A DNA stretch of 64,000 bases from Plotosus lineatus (GCA_024760905.1 JALRMN010000025.1:417501-481500); one strand, 5' to 3'. Numbered from the stretch's first letter, positions 12,105-24,197 are shown. A program made the numbers and translations. The notes: a model not told the origin generated them from the letters alone.

Positions 12105-12761
12105 AGAAGTGGTTCTTTTACATGAACCTCAAACCATAGACAGTGAGAAACATGGCCAGTCTTTGAAGGAGAAACAGAGTGGTGTGGCAGAGGGGTTCAG
12201 GTTTGCTCTTGACGAGTTAGAGGGGTGATGTGCAGTAGCCGTAGTGTCAAATGAGTTAAAGAACATATTTAGCTTGGTGGCCCTCTCCTGACCGCCCTAA
12301 GCTCCTCTGCTGATGGGTGATCCGAAACCAGTGATGTTATTCAGACCACATTAGCACATGCTGTTCTGTTGGAGTTTCCTCTCCAGCTTTCTTCTATAAC
12401 TGTCCATTGCCACACTGATCTTAAGCATCCGCTGTCTAGTCTCTTCTGTGCTCCACCTCTGCGTCCATATTTGTTTTTTCTCCAGATTTCAGTCAGTAAG
12501 TCTGTGGGTCTGGCTGCTACTCTGACCAGCTTCAGGTTGATCAATCAATCCCTGGAGTAAACAATGTGCACATGTAGTTGCTGCACCTGTTGTCTCGGAA
12601 AGTTAAAGTTCCACAGCAATTAAAAAAAAAAAATCTCAACCCAGATATTTAGAGGGAGCAACTTATAAACAGTAATTAGGTTGAATTTGCCCGTTAATTT
12701 GGAAGCCCTGTGTAAAAAAATTTGAATGTCTTTTTTTTTTTTAATAAATATAATTCTATTG
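12105..12761. other. SINE scrap and unassigned DNA
   Basis: 12108-12170 resembles the central part of the local tRNA-SINE on the minus strand (GGTTCTTTTACATGAACCTC, then CATAGACAGTGAGA). The remainder shows no gene I can recognise. Confidence 0.45.
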
Positions 12762-12995
12762 GGGCAGCATGGTGGCATAGTGGTTAGCATATCTGCCTCA
12801 TAGCAAGTAGGCCCTGGGTTTGATTCCCAGCTCGGGCAATTCCAGACTTGAGTGTGAATGGTTGTGTGAGTGTTGGCTCTGCGATGGCCTGGCGAGCTGC
12901 CCAGGGTGTACCCCGCCCACACCCAGAGTCAGTTGAGATGGGCGCCAGCCTCCCTGTGACTGTAATTATTATTAAGCAATTCAGAAAATTAATGA
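12762..12995 (+). repeat. tRNA-derived SINE with L2-like tail
   Basis: The head GGGGCAGCATGGTGGCATAG and the B-box-like GGTTTGATTCCC look tRNA-derived. The body continues into GCGATGGCCTGGCGAGCTGC and CCTCCCTGTGACTGTAATTA, the tail shared by L2-mobilised fish SINEs. Confidence 0.75.
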
Positions 12996-13843
12996 AGATA
13001 ATTCTAATGGGGCTGTTGAAATGACATGTTCACTGGGTGTTGGTAATGGCCTAAGTAATACACACATACAAAGAAGAATCGAAATAAGTAAGTCTGTAAA
13101 TTAAATACATAATAAAGTAAAGTGACAGGGAATAAGCATTAAGCATACCCACTGAAATTTAATTAATAATTAGTAGAGAAGCCTTTGTTGGTTAGGACAG
13201 CTTCAACACTTCTCCTGTATTCATTTAATTTAGTTCAGTCATCATTCTACAGATATCACTGAAGTATTGCAAACAAAAGGAAGCCAGTTTTAGCCAAGGT
13301 CAGTGATTCCACTTCAGTAAACAACATGAAGGATGGGCCAGGCTCACATATTCATCATCTTTTTTGATGTGAGAAATAAGTCAGGTAGTAAAATTAATCT
13401 CAATGTAGCAAGAATACAGAACTGACATTGTAGAATACTATTTTGAACAAAGTTATTAAATTTGGCTCTGGACTGATATGATGGCGGAACCTCATCCAGT
13501 TGTCATGAAAGTGTTCAATCATGTTCAATCATTCTGAGCCTCTGATGCCCTTGTAACTTGCCATCTAGGAGCACGTTGTCAAGGCAGCAAGGGATGTTCT
13601 ACCATGTGCACATTTAGGACAAATACTTCACTGTCATCATAGCCTTGAGTCACTTGATGATTACTTTTTTGTTCTGTGTTACCTTTAATGATATGGTATG
13701 TTTAGAGTACACTTGAATTCAAGAATTATCCATTTTGGAGAATGTATTTTAATCCCTCAGTAGTAGACCAGTAGGATCACACTCTTTCCGTCTAGTATAG
13801 TAATATTTATTCAGTCAATGGTAACTGTTGTGTTCCTTTCCAG
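12996..13843. other. Upstream of MHC gene A alpha1, no gene seen
   Basis: If gene A follows gene B's structure, this is part of its first intron. I could not find a leader exon here with a start codon, a hydrophobic core and a phase-1 donor. Confidence 0.4.
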
Positions 13844-14107
13844 TCCCACACTCTTTGCAGTACCTCTACACTGCCATCACACCAGGAAGAATTTTCCCAG
13901 AGTTCACTGCTGTTGGTCTGGTGGATGGACGGCACTCTATGTACTACGACAGTAACACCAAAAATATGATCCCTAAGACAGAGTGGATGATGAATATCAC
14001 CGCGGATGATCCATATTACTGGAGCAGAGAGACAGAGCGTATGCAGGGTCATCAGGGTCATCTCAAAAATATTCTGGATTCAGTAATACAGAGCTTTACT
14101 CAACAAG
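13844..14107 (+). CDS. MHC class I gene A, alpha1 exon
   Basis: This exon encodes the alpha1 domain of a class I heavy chain, half of the groove that would display ligand at the cell surface with beta2-microglobulin. A pyrimidine-rich acceptor (TTCCTTTCCAG) precedes it and a GT donor follows CAACAAG. The exon is 264 bp, enters in phase 1 and leaves in phase 1. The product starts PHSLQYLYTAITPGRIFPEF and contains the family motif VGLVDG and MYYDSN. DPYYW keeps the equivalent of Tyr59, and SLQY keeps Tyr7. An N-glycosylation sequon, NIT, is present. There are no stops. The leader exon for this gene is not visible in the window. The lineage within teleost class I is not assigned. Confidence 0.9.
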
Positions 14108-14135
14108 GTGATGCATGTTCACATCACTATCGTGT

Positions 14136-14166
<31 letters not shown>

Positions 14167-14553
14167 TACACTGTGTATTTGATCTTGGAGTGTTGTTACT
14201 GTTCAATTTTAATTACTTTTTGAACAATTTAATAAAAAATTAAATAAATCCATGTGTTGTAGGTGTTATCAGTAATGAAGTTCATCACAGTGCATTTGGT
14301 TTTAGATGTTTAGTGACACAAAGTTATTTAATTAAATTTATTTTTCTTTTAAAAAATCTGAAGAAAAAGGTTTTTTTTTTGTTTTTTTTTTTTAAATCTA
14401 TGTATTGTAGTTTATTATATGGTACAAACACACTGTATCTGCATTGCAACCATTTGATGCAGTGCTATATTAAAAATATAAAGCGATTTAGTCTCAGCAA
14501 ACTCTGATACTATTGAGATTGTCACTAAGTCTCCTTCTCACGTGTGTGTTTAG
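14108..14553. other. Gene A intron between alpha1 and alpha2
   Basis: Contains a CA microsatellite (about 14138-14166). The same intron in gene B (61352-61795) is clearly homologous, including its CA repeat, which places the duplication after this intron formed. Confidence 0.85.
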
Positions 14554-14817
14554 GAAACGGTATTTTACAGAGGACGTACGGCTGTGAGCGTGATGATGAC
14601 GGCACCACCAGAGGATTTGATGAGTTCGGTTATGATGGAGGTGATTTCTTCAGTCTGGATCTGAAAACTGGAACCTGGATACCTGCAGTTCAACCTCAAG
14701 CTGAGAATGTTATAAAGAAGTGGGATCCTACAGGAGAAGAGGCTAAAAGCTCGAAGGATTTCCTGAAATTTGACTGTATTGAGTCTCTAGTGAGGTTCAG
14801 CAGTCAGAATAGCACAG
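14554..14817 (+). CDS. MHC class I gene A, alpha2 exon
   Basis: Alpha2 half of the binding groove. The acceptor is TTTAG and the donor is AGCACAG followed by GTAAAG. The exon is 264 bp with phase 1 at both ends, so it joins alpha1 as G|GA AAC. The two disulfide cysteines are present in YGCERDD and KFDCIES. KKW keeps the Lys146-Trp147 pair, but the residue aligned with Thr143 is Val, with Tyr159 is Phe, and with Tyr171 is Phe. An NST sequon sits at the end. The replaced anchor residues suggest altered or lost binding of peptide termini, as in non-classical class I, though this is inference from alignment by eye. Confidence 0.9.
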
Positions 14818-15004
14818 GTAAAGTGCGTTTACTCATTTTATTAACCCTCTGTACCCCGTAACAACCTGTTTACATTTCATTTAAAGTCTGCTACAGAGAA
14901 AATACTCATTTATCAAATCATAATGTTACCTGCCATTGACATTTCTAATGCCACTATTGACTCACAGGCTGAGATACAGTGTTTGTATGCATTATACCAG
15001 TATG

Positions 15005-15343
15005 GGCAGTGGTGGCCTGCTGGTAAAGTGTTGGATTGCTGATCCTAAAGTTGGGGTCCGAGCCCCACTTTCCACAAGGTGGTCACCGTCCCCCCAGTGC
15101 AGCTAACTGGGTTATCAAAGGCCGGCCAGTGAGAGCACTGTCACTGTCTAATGTCTCACGGTCATTGCTGACTTTCAACAAGAGTAGCTGCATAGCCGTC
15201 AGCATGTTTCTCCCCCTTGCTGAAGGGTTGTGTCAGAAAGGGCATCTAACGTAAAAACCTATGCCAAATCAAACATGCGAATCAGATGATTTGCTGTGGC
15301 GACCCCTGACGAAGGGGGAAAAAAATGAAAGCAAAAGAAGATA
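15005..15343 (+). repeat. tRNA-derived SINE with RTE-type tail
   Basis: The head GGGCAGTGGTGGCCTGCTGG and B-box-like GTCCGAGCCCCACTT are tRNA-like. The body has GCAGCTAACTGGGTTATCAA and GTGTCAGAAAGGGCATCTAA. The tail GATTTGCTGTGGCGACCCCT matches the 3' end of the RTE LINE at 49-52 kb. Confidence 0.8.
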
Positions 15344-15524
15344 GTAGCATGCTGGAGGCACATAATCTCGCTGATGAGGTAGAAGTGATGTGCACCAGTG
15401 ATGATGATCATTAATATAATAATCAATAAAGCCCAGAATGCACAGTTTCCCTGTGAGGGTTTATTTGCTGTGTTTGTGCACTATACTGTGTGCATATCCA
15501 TCTTTATATGCCCCGATGCAGTGG

Positions 15525-15735
15525 GCAGCATGTCTGTCTTATGGAATTTGCATGTTCCCTCTGTGCAGGTGTAGGTTTCCTCCAGGGAGTCCAGTTTACT
15601 CCTACAGTCCAAAAAACATGCACAGTAGGCTAATTGGCTGTGCCATATTGCCCCTAGTTGTGTCTGTGTGAATGGTACTATGTGTATTGGCTCTGTAACG
15701 GGCAGGGAAGCTGTTCAGTTTGTACCCCACTCCTG
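15525..15735 (+). repeat. L2-like SINE/LINE tail fragment
   Basis: Contains the common fish L2-tail string: GGAATTTGCATGTTCCCTCT, then TCCAAAAAACATGCACAG and AATTGGCTGTGCCATATTGC. Confidence 0.55.
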
Positions 15736-16445
15736 TGCAGAGTATTTTTAATATATATATATATTGTAATGGGTTATGATCTGCAATATCTTATCATAAA
15801 AATTCGGAAAATCACATTGGTTCACTGTCAAATCTGATAATTTACCACCCCAAGAAGTCGGTGCTCTATTTGATTTTTATATTCTCCTCATTGCACTTTC
15901 GAATCACAATCAGTCGACCACCAGCTGGAACCTCCCCTCCATTTTGAATTTGTAGAAAACAGATGTGCTATTATTGTATTGATGTTCCGAGGCGCTCATG
16001 AGTGATGCAGCACATCAGGCTGAGCAGTTAGGTGTTCAGGTATTTTCATCGATGTTTCCGCCTATTTCATTTATATTTTACTATGAAACACGATGAATTA
16101 TATTAGTTATAAACACAGAGTAAAGAATGTGGAGCTCTGCACAGTTAGCGAATGAGTTTTGTTGTGTTTAGCTTATGTGAACAGGCGTTCCAAGGAGCTT
16201 TCTGATGGTAACAGCTTGGCTTGCTGGTTAGTAGTGTATATAGTTTTGTGGTGAAAAACCCTGTTCATGTCAAGAGATCCAAACTCAATTTTCGGGAGTT
16301 TGTTTAGCCTGAAGGAAAAGAAGAGCATTAAAATCATTCACACAAAACCAATTATTCCGAGTTCTGGAGTGGCTTATCTAGTGCACATTTCACTCTCATT
16401 CGTGTACAATGACATCAATTTTCAGCTTGACCTTGCTCTGGTTGT

Positions 16446-16491
16446 TGTGTGTGTGTATATGTGTGTGTATATGTGTGTGTGTGTGTGTATA

Positions 16492-16577
<86 letters not shown>
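16446..16577. repeat. Compound TG/TA microsatellite
   Basis: Alternating (GT)n and GTGTAT units pass into a pure (TA)n run. Open frames through it are repeat translation only. Confidence 0.95.
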
Positions 16578-16580
<3 letters not shown>

Positions 16581-17039
16581 TCACTGTATGTAACTGAACT
16601 GGAAAGAAGGATGGGCACGTTCAGGCTCGTTTGTATACAATGGACGCAGCATCATTACGTCAGTGTACTACGTAGGTACATCTAAACTCAAAATTTGACT
16701 TTTTTTGGGAAAGAAAAAACGTAAAACGGATGAACGTAAGTCGGGAATTGTCCATAGATTGTTTATATTGTAAATATAAGTTTATTTATTTATATAAATT
16801 ATTATTTTTATTAATAATAATAATAATAATAATAATAATCATAACTCTCCATGAAAGTTATTTTTCAACAGCAGAAATAAACTTGGTTGGGAAGTCGAGC
16901 TTGAACTTTTCGGGGGGAAAAAAAAAACAGGTGATGGTGTGCCAGCAGGGAGAATGAAGGTTCAGTCTCACCCAAAATCCCCGCTATTGTTTGAAACATG
17001 TCCCACACGCCGCTGTTCACACGATGTCCCCTTGTGGGT

Positions 17040-18440
17040 TATATTTTAGACTTTCTTGAAAAGGTCTGCATTAAATGGGGTTTTGATGTAAATCTGTACA
17101 AGTCTAATGTTGTCGTTTTCAGAAATGGGGGTCCATTAATTCTCCCAATTATCTTCATTATTTTTATTAATGAATTTGTGCATGAATTTAATCAAAGTGA
17201 CCTGAGAGGCATATTTGCCCAAGAGAATATTAAGGAAATAATATTACTTTTATTTGCAGATGACCTTGTTTTGGTTGATGACACAGTGATAGGCTTATAA
17301 AAAAAAACTAGACTTTCTTGAAAAGGTCTGCATTAAATGGGGTTTTGATGTAAATCTTGACAAGTCTAATGTTGTCGTTTTCAGAAATGGGGGTTCATTG
17401 AAACGGAAAGAGTGTTGGTCTTATGCTGGTAGAGAACTCAAGTGCGTTTCATATTATAAATATTTAGGACTTACATTCTCTTCAAGATTAATTTGGTCGA
17501 GAGCATGTGATACTATTTAAATCCAGCCAAGAAAGGCAGTTGTTCCAGTATATAGATTAATCAATTCTTTTCATTCAAACTATTGCTAAAATTTTTGATT
17601 ATAAGATTTCTCCAATATTATTGTATGGTGCAGAAATTTGGGGTTGTAGTTTCAGAGAACCAATTGAAAAAGTCCAATCTGATTTCTTCAAAAGGTGTCT
17701 TGGGGTTTCTAAACATACGTGTAGTAACATTATCCTTGGTGATTCGGGGAGAAGTTATATGTGTGTTAGATATTACAGTCGTTGTATTAGTTACTGGTGT
17801 AGACTTATTCACATGGATAGTTCGCATTACCCAAGAGCTTGTTACGAAATGTTGGAGGGTTTTGATGAGCAAAATAAAATTTGTTGGGTTTCTCGTATTC
17901 GGGTATTATTGTTTGAAACTGGGTTTGCACATGTGTGGATTGATCAAGATTGTGGTAGTACAAACGTATTTATGAAAGCATTTTCACAAAGATGTAAGGA
18001 TATTCAACTTCAAAATTGGCACTCTAAAATTTTTGAATCATCTTTTCTAAAATATATAGTGGTTTTAAATCCAATTTAGGTGTAGAGAAGTATGTAGTGG
18101 AATTGTTTTCAGAAAAGGATTTACTAAGATTTTATTGTAAATTCCGTTGCGCTTCACACAAGTTGAAAATTCAGTTATCTCGATTTAAATGTAATGAAAA
18201 TCCCAATGTGCTGTGCACAAAGTGTAGTTTAGACTGTAAGGAAGATGAGTATCATTTTTTACTTGTTTGTCCTTATTTTAAGGTCAGCAGACAGCAGTTT
18301 TTGCCAGAATATTATTATAATGAACCTTCCATTTCAAAAATGAATCCGTTATTGTCATCTACGAATGTAAAATTTATCAGATCTGTATCATTATACTTGA
18401 AAAGAAATCTGCCAATATGACATGAAAACTTGTATTAAAA
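17040..18440 (+). pseudogene. Rearranged LINE reverse transcriptase
   Basis: A non-LTR reverse transcriptase fragment. LLFADDLVLVDD (17250-17280) is the catalytic YXDD-type motif. It is followed by the thumb-like DFLEKVCIKWGFDVNLDKSN (17310-17370) and SPILLYGAEIWGC. The C-terminal region at 18097-18420 has a Cys-rich CTKCSLDCKEDEYHFLLVCP. An 84-bp segment encoding the thumb start occurs twice (17049-17132 and 17310-17395), and the first copy precedes the FADD motif, so the copy is scrambled. Stops and frameshifts remove any coding capacity. I do not assign a clade. Confidence 0.75.
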
Positions 18441-18647
18441 GTGCACTGTATGTATTTTGTGTATTAGCAATATGGATCACGAGGCCCCAAATGCAAATAA
18501 ACTTGAACTATATTTTAGCACTCAAATGACCAAAATGTAACTGAGAAAATCTGGTAATTTTTTAAAATTTAAAGACTTTTCAAAAATCAAGATCATTCAG
18601 TCTCCGATAATAAATAAAACGGAAAAAAATAATAATTTTTTTTAGCG

Positions 18648-18905
18648 GCCCAGTACCAATTGAGCCACGGATATGCACCGGTGGTTGGGGATCGAACCCT
18701 AGGATCGAACCCTAGGGGTTCGGTGAGTCAGTCTCAGGGGTTCGGCGGAGGTCAAGACACACACCTGACTCGTATTCATGACGACACGCCCTGCTTGGCC
18801 ATCACTGGCTGCAGGTGATCACGCTACATTGCTTGGCCAATCTGTGCTACAGGAAATTTGGTGCGCTCAGCAGTCGAATTGTGACTGTTGTGATGGTACG
18901 TCATG
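18648..18905. repeat. hAT-like MITE fragment
   Basis: GCGGCCCAGTACCAATTGAG and CCGGTGGTTGGGGATCGAAC resemble termini of fish hAT MITEs, and the interior is compositionally distinct from its flanks. Both the boundaries and the family are uncertain. Confidence 0.35.
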
Positions 18906-18993
18906 TGATTTCTTTCTTAATGTTTTAATCCATACTATGTTGAGTAAAAAAGAAAGTGGTTGGACGAATATGTACAACATGGATTCACATATA

Positions 18994-20511
18994 CTAGTCC
19001 TTCTCAAAAAAATTAGCATATTGTGATAAAGTTCATTATTTTCTGTAATGTACTGATAAAAATTAAACTTTCATATATTGTAGATTCATTGCACACCAAC
19101 TGAAATATTTCAGGTCTTTTATTGTTTTAATACTGATGATTTTGGCATACAGCTCATGAAAACCAAAAATCCCTATCTCAAAAAATTAGCACATCATGTT
19201 CAGGTAGTCTAAACGAGCTATTAACCTAATCATCTGAATCAACCAATTAAATTTAAACACCTGCAAAAGATTCCTGAGGCTTTTAAAAACTCCCAGCCTG
19301 GTTCGTTACTCAAAACCGCAATCATGGGTAAGACTGCCGGCCTGACTGCTGGACAGCAGAAGGCCATCATTGACACCATCAAGCAAGAGGGTAAGACACA
19401 GAAAGAAATCTGTGAGCGAATAGGCTGTTCCCAGAGTGCTGTATCAAGGCACATCAGTGGGACGTCTGTGGGAAGGAAAAAGTGTGGCAGAAAATGCTTC
19501 ACAACCAGAAGAGGTGACCGGACCCTGAGAAAGATTGTGGAGAAGGGCCGATTCCAGACCTTGGGGGACCTATGGAAGCAGTGGACTGGGCTACAGGTGC
19601 CACATTCCTCAGGTCAAGCCACTTTTGAACCAGAAACAGCAGCAGAAGCGCCTGACCTGGGCTACAGAGAAGCAGCACTGGACTGTTGCTCAGTGGTCCA
19701 AAGTACTTTTTTCGGACGAAAGCAATTTTTGCATGTCATTCAGAAATCAAGGTGCCAGAGTCTGGAGGAAGACTGGGGAGAAGGAAATGCCAAAATGCCT
19801 GAGGTCCAGTGTCAAGTACCCACAGTCAGTGATGGTCTGAGGTGCCATGTCAGCTGCTGGTGTTGGTCCACTGTGTTTTATCAAGGGCAGGGTCAATGCA
19901 GCTAGCTATCAGGAGATTTTGGAGCACTTCATGCTTCCATTTTTCATTTCATTTTTCAGCACGACCTGGCACCTGCTCACAGTGCCAAAACCACTGCTAA
20001 ATGGTTTACTGACCATGGTATTACTGTGCTCAATTGGCCTGCCAACTCTCCTGACCTGAACCCCATAGAGAATCTGTGTGATATTGTGAAGAGAAAGTTG
20101 AGAGACACCAGACCCAACGCTGTGGATGAGCTTAAGGCCGCTATCGAAGCATCCTGGGCCTCCATAACACCTCAGCAGTGCCACAGTCTGATTGCCTCCA
20201 TGCCACGCCGCATTGAAGCAGTCATTTCTGCAAAAGGATTCCCGACCAAGTATTGAGTGCATAACTGAACATAATTATTTGAAGGTTGACTTTTTTGTAT
20301 TAAAAACACTTTTATTGGTCGGATGAAATATGCTAATTTTTTGAGATAGGGATTTTTGGTTTTCATGAGCTGTATGCTAAAAAATAAATGACCGGAAATA
20401 TTTCAGTTGGTGTGCAATGAATCTAAAATATATGAAAGTCTAATGTTTATCAGTACATTGCAGAAAATAATGAACTTTATCACAATATGCTAATTTTTTA
20501 AGAAGGACTAA
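18994..20511 (+). mobile_element. Tc1-like transposon, copy 1
   Basis: The terminal repeats mirror each other: CTAGTCCTTCTCAAAAAAAT at the left and its complement AAGAAGGACTA at the right, next to TA. The relic transposase starts at 19324 (MGKTAGLTAGQQKAIID). It has the paired helix-turn-helix CERIGCSQSAVSRHISG, then VLFSDESNF (first Asp), QHDLAPAHSA (second) and NSPDLNPIENLCDIVKRKLR (Glu), the Tc1 DD34E order. The frame breaks at a short deletion (near 19588) and at a second deletion near 19942, so it cannot encode an active enzyme. It lies in the gene A intron. The same family recurs on the minus strand at 34.98-40.39 kb. Confidence 0.9.
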
Positions 20512-20529
20512 TATATATATATATATATA

Positions 20530-20724
20530 CACACAAAAGATAACCATATAACAAAACTCCCTGATCTCTTTATACAAGAAAGCTTCATCAACTCTGCCCT
20601 CATCATTATCATCTTCATCTAAATCCTGCTCAGCAGATAAAATCACATCTTCACAAACACCAGTCATCACACTTTTATTCACAGATGCATCATCATCATC
20701 ATCATCATCATCGGAATGAAACAT
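20530..20724 (-). other. Acidic open frame, unrecognised
   Basis: The frame begins MFHSDDDDDDDDASVNKS, followed by an acidic stretch, SAEQDLDEDDNDEGRVDEAF. The Asp run is a GAT repeat. The sequence looks coding-like, but I recognise no family. It may be part of the same broken unit as the frame at 20815-21069. Confidence 0.3.
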
Positions 20725-20814
20725 TTAATTATTTGTCAGGTCTTGACCAATGTTCATACAAAACTAAACAACCCACAATCCAGCATGTCCAGTCCAGACA
20801 AGATTACACACAAA

Positions 20815-21069
20815 TCAAATACTCAAAATTCCATAATCAGATTTTGCATGCAGAGAAAAATACTCTCCAGTAAAATAATCTTCAACCATTCCGGCTTCTT
20901 CAAAACCGATTCTCGCGTCGAATTTAACATCTATACTAATGCTGCCAGACATCAAAGATGACAGTTCACTCTCCTTTTCCAGAAATTGAGTATTCACAAT
21001 ATTATAAATAAACTTACTTACTGTTATTGCAGGGAAAGTAGGAGGTAAGTTCCACATGACTAGAGTCAA
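20815..21069 (-). other. Unrecognised open frame with exon-like start
   Basis: Reads MTLVMWNLPPTFPAIT and then, after GTAAGTAAG (a strong splice-donor match), continues EKESELSSLMSGSISIDV. The first part may be a short exon with the rest starting in an intron or a later exon. No family is recognised. It faces away from 21248. Confidence 0.25.
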
Positions 21070-21247
21070 GAAGTAAACCGGAGGTTAACGTGTGACGGGC
21101 ACTGTGCATGTGCAAGCCCGAGCTGACCAATCAGTGTGCTCGTTTCAGATCTTCCTTATTAACTAGCCTGCATTTTGCAAGCAAATTGTCTTATAACCTT
21201 TATTTTATTCGCTGAAACGACATTTTAATATCAAAACAGTATCCAAA

Positions 21248-21351
21248 ATGGAGAGGCAACTTCACGGTAGTTCTTCTGGTGTATGGATTATAGTGTGTCT
21301 TTTACCGAACTCGGTGAAACAACAAAAACCAGTGCAACAAAAACCAGTAAG
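21248..21351 (+). other. Possible first exon ending at a GTAAGT donor
   Basis: The start MERQLHGSSSGVWIIVCL runs to VQQKP, where the DNA reads AAACCA|GTAAGTTT. With the minus-strand frame at 21069 it would form a divergent pair about 180 bp apart, around a CCAAT box (GACCAATCAG, 21126-21135). The function is unknown. It may belong to an old transposon. Confidence 0.25.
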
Positions 21352-22865
21352 TTTGCTCGTGTTTTTATCTAGTTTTATGAGGGTTCTCGCCAGAAAAATG
21401 GGGAAAAAGACATTTTTAGTGAGTTGTAGTCCATTTCACGTGAGCAAGTGATAGTTGAATATTAATAGTTTATGCAAAAATCCGAATTTCGATAAGAATG
21501 GACCATTTTTACTTTTCTGGCCTGTATCTCAAAAGTGGTCTGTGCGACAAGCGCCTACTTTCAGTGGAGCGCCTCATATATGTCATGTGTTTTGTGATCA
21601 TTCTACAAATTAGTTCATAATTATGTTACGCCTGAATGACGAGCCATAGGGCTATGCTACTTGAATTATGTGTGTCTATCTACAGGGGTCGGCAACCCGC
21701 GGCTCTTTCACCTCTCTGATGCGTTTCTGTGGCTTTTAACAAATGATGAATGTGTACTTTACAAGCGTGCTTCATATACATAATCCACTGCATCACCAAA
21801 AACAACTGGAAAAAGAAAATGCTGCTTATTTACTCACATTTGAAGCACTCCAGGCTCCCAGGGGCAGAGCGTTACACCAACGTTCACCTGATTGACGGGA
21901 ACATCTGCCTAAAGCAGAGTCCTGCAACAATCAGGTACCCACAGGTACCCAGTGCGTAGCCTTGCAAAAAATCCTCTTTTAGGGTTGAAATTACATAGAT
22001 GAAAATTAACAGTCACGGTGCGGGCGGATATTTATTTGGTGTGGGCGGGGTGATTTTGTGTGTGTGTTCTTGTGAACATGGCTATCGCTATATTAATCAA
22101 CTACATTGAGAGTCTCAGTGTTTTTGATCTGCTGCATTGGTGGACTTCCAAACCCTTGTGCTTATGGCAAGCAGTGTTCTCGCCAGCAACACTGTGAGCA
22201 AGCGAGATTTTTCCGCCACCGGGGTTTGTAATCCAGGAACAGAAATCACAGCTGAAGTAAGAGACTATGTGTGAGATTTGTTTATGCACAGCAATCTCCA
22301 AGTTAAATAATTGTCCTCCCAGTGGCAAAATAAAAGACTGGGTGTGGTTCAGTCTCCACTCTGAGAATGGGTCGGTCTGTGCAGTATTAAGCATTAATAT
22401 TATTTTAAAAGAATGTTGAGCAGGCTCCTTCTTAAAATAAGTCTTCATATACTTTTCTGTGTTGTTGGTTTTGGAAATTAAAACTATGACAAAACAACAT
22501 TAATATGAGGAATAAAGAAAAAGAAGATCCCACGAAGGGAGTGATGGTGAGATAGGCGACCCAACCCATTAACACATCTGGTTTGCACACCGTCCCTCGC
22601 TTCATGGGACAGCTGTTCTTTTTCTTTATAAAAAAAATACAAGAAGGATTCGAACACATTCATTCATTTTCTGAACCACTTAATTCCAATTAGGGTTGTG
22701 GGGAGACTGGCGAATTTTTTTTTTTTTTTTCTCTTAATCTAAATGCTTTTGTTGCAAGCAGAATTGTAATTTAATTGTCTCTGCAGTCGTGTAAATCATT
22801 GCAACACATTATTTTTTATATTAACATGAAGGAAAAGGGAGCAAAAAACATGATATGCAATGTTA

Positions 22866-23731
22866 CAGGAATCCCTCACTTTCTGCGCTTAATTGGGACT
22901 GAGATCCCCCAAGACCACCAAATTCCACAAAGTAGGATCCCCCCCCAAACCAACGTATACATACACGTATATGTGTATATAATATCAATAAATACTTATT
23001 CAATGCTATAAATGCTTAAAAGAACAATTAAACATTAAAAAACAATGCATAAGATGTAAATTAAATATAAATACACACATAGACGGGTGAGGGGGCAGTG
23101 GTGGTCTAGTGGTATAAGGCACCGGATCACTGATCCAAAGGTTGGGGGTTCGAGTCCCACTCTCCACAAAGCTGTCACTGTCCCCCCCAGTGCAGCTAAC
23201 TGGGTTATCAAAGGCCGGCCATGTCTCTCACTGTCTATGGTGTGAGGCATGTAAAAGAACCATTGCTGACTTTCGGCAAGAGTAGGCTGCAAAGTCGTCA
23301 GCGTGTTTCCGCCCTGCGATGGCCTGGCGAGCTGTCCAGGGTGTACTCTGCCCTCGCCCTGAGTTGGCTGGGATGGGCACCAGCCTCCCCGTGACCCTAA
23401 TTAGGATGAAGCGGTTACAGAAAATGAACTGATGAACATGGACGGGTGCACATGCACACAACGCAGATGCACGTGCACGCACTCAGATGCACACCTCACA
23501 AAATTGTAACTAGTTTTGATGGGAGGTTTTTGTGTAGGGTTTTTTGTTTGTTTGTTTTTTTGCATAAATGGCTTTTTTTTTTGTTTTTTTTTGCATTTTC
23601 CTTAACTTTTTCCCCCCAATTCTTCCTCAATTTCCTTACTTTTTAAATCCATTAATATTCAAAAAAAAAAAAAAAAAACACGATGCACTGAAGCCACATG
23701 AATTGAAGCTCAAAGTAGCGAGGGATCCCTG
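22866..23731 (+). mobile_element. Tigger-like MITE family B, copy 1
   Basis: Starts CAGGAATCCCTCACTTTCTG after TA and ends AGTAGCGAGGGATCCCTG before TA. The interior CTTAATTGGGACTGAGATC is shared with the copies at 40.6-40.9 kb and 58965-59436. A SINE interrupts it at about 23093-23425. Confidence 0.7.
23093..23425 (+). repeat. Chimeric SINE: RTE-type head/body, L2-type tail
   Basis: A tRNA-like head (GGTTCGAGTCCCACTCTCC) and the body of the local SINE switch at about 23313 to CCCTGCGATGGCCTGGCGAG and CGTGACCCTAATTAGGATGA, the L2-type tail. A short flanking repeat, GACGGGTG, is seen on both sides. Confidence 0.75.
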
Positions 23732-24166
23732 TATTTGATTTTTAATGTCAAAAAAGGATTTGTATCTCCCAGTGTTTTTCTTTACTGTGGAAAATGGGTC
23801 CAAATGGCTCTTTGAAATGCAAAGCTTACCGACCCCTGCTCTACACTGAAATAACCTTTTAGTATTTTCTACATTATTTAAGCTGTTTTGTTTAGTGTTT
23901 ATGAATGTTACAAAACAATGATGAACTTGTTTGCATGATTCTTTACATGACATGCTCTGCCTGTGTACCCCACAAGGGGGGGCCCTGCGGCCCCCTTGAA
24001 CCCCAGCTGAAATATTTCATTTCCTCGATTACTACACCTGTTTGCTCTATTTTTTTCTGAACCTCACTGAGATCCCTGTCTTTTACATTCCAATTATATA
24101 ATACCGTCACATGTATCCCAGCAAATGTACATCTTAATAGTGTGAACTTCACACTATTTCACTGCA

Positions 24167-24167
<1 letters not shown>

Positions 24168-24197
<30 letters not shown>
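24168..24197. repeat. CA microsatellite
   Basis: A pure (CA)n tract about 130 bp before the alpha3 exon of gene A. Confidence 0.95.

Larger units (their letters stand above)
21684..23841. mobile_element. hAT-type element remnant with nested insertions
   Basis: The left end CAGGGGTCGGCAACCCGCGG and the right end GCTTACCGACCCCTG (23826-23840) are inverted partners of a common fish hAT terminus. CGGCTCTTTCACC is mirrored by GGCTCTTTGAAATGC. The 8-bp flanks agree only partly. A MITE (22866-23731) and a SINE are nested inside. No transposase is recognisable. Confidence 0.45.

Noticed and set aside
16267..16597. Open frames in several registers on both strands
   Set aside because: They translate the TG/TA microsatellite (Cys-Val and Tyr-Ile runs) and are not genes.
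22101..22659. Minus-strand frames of 75-115 codons
   Set aside because: No recognisable domain. They lie inside the hAT remnant and are broken by stops.
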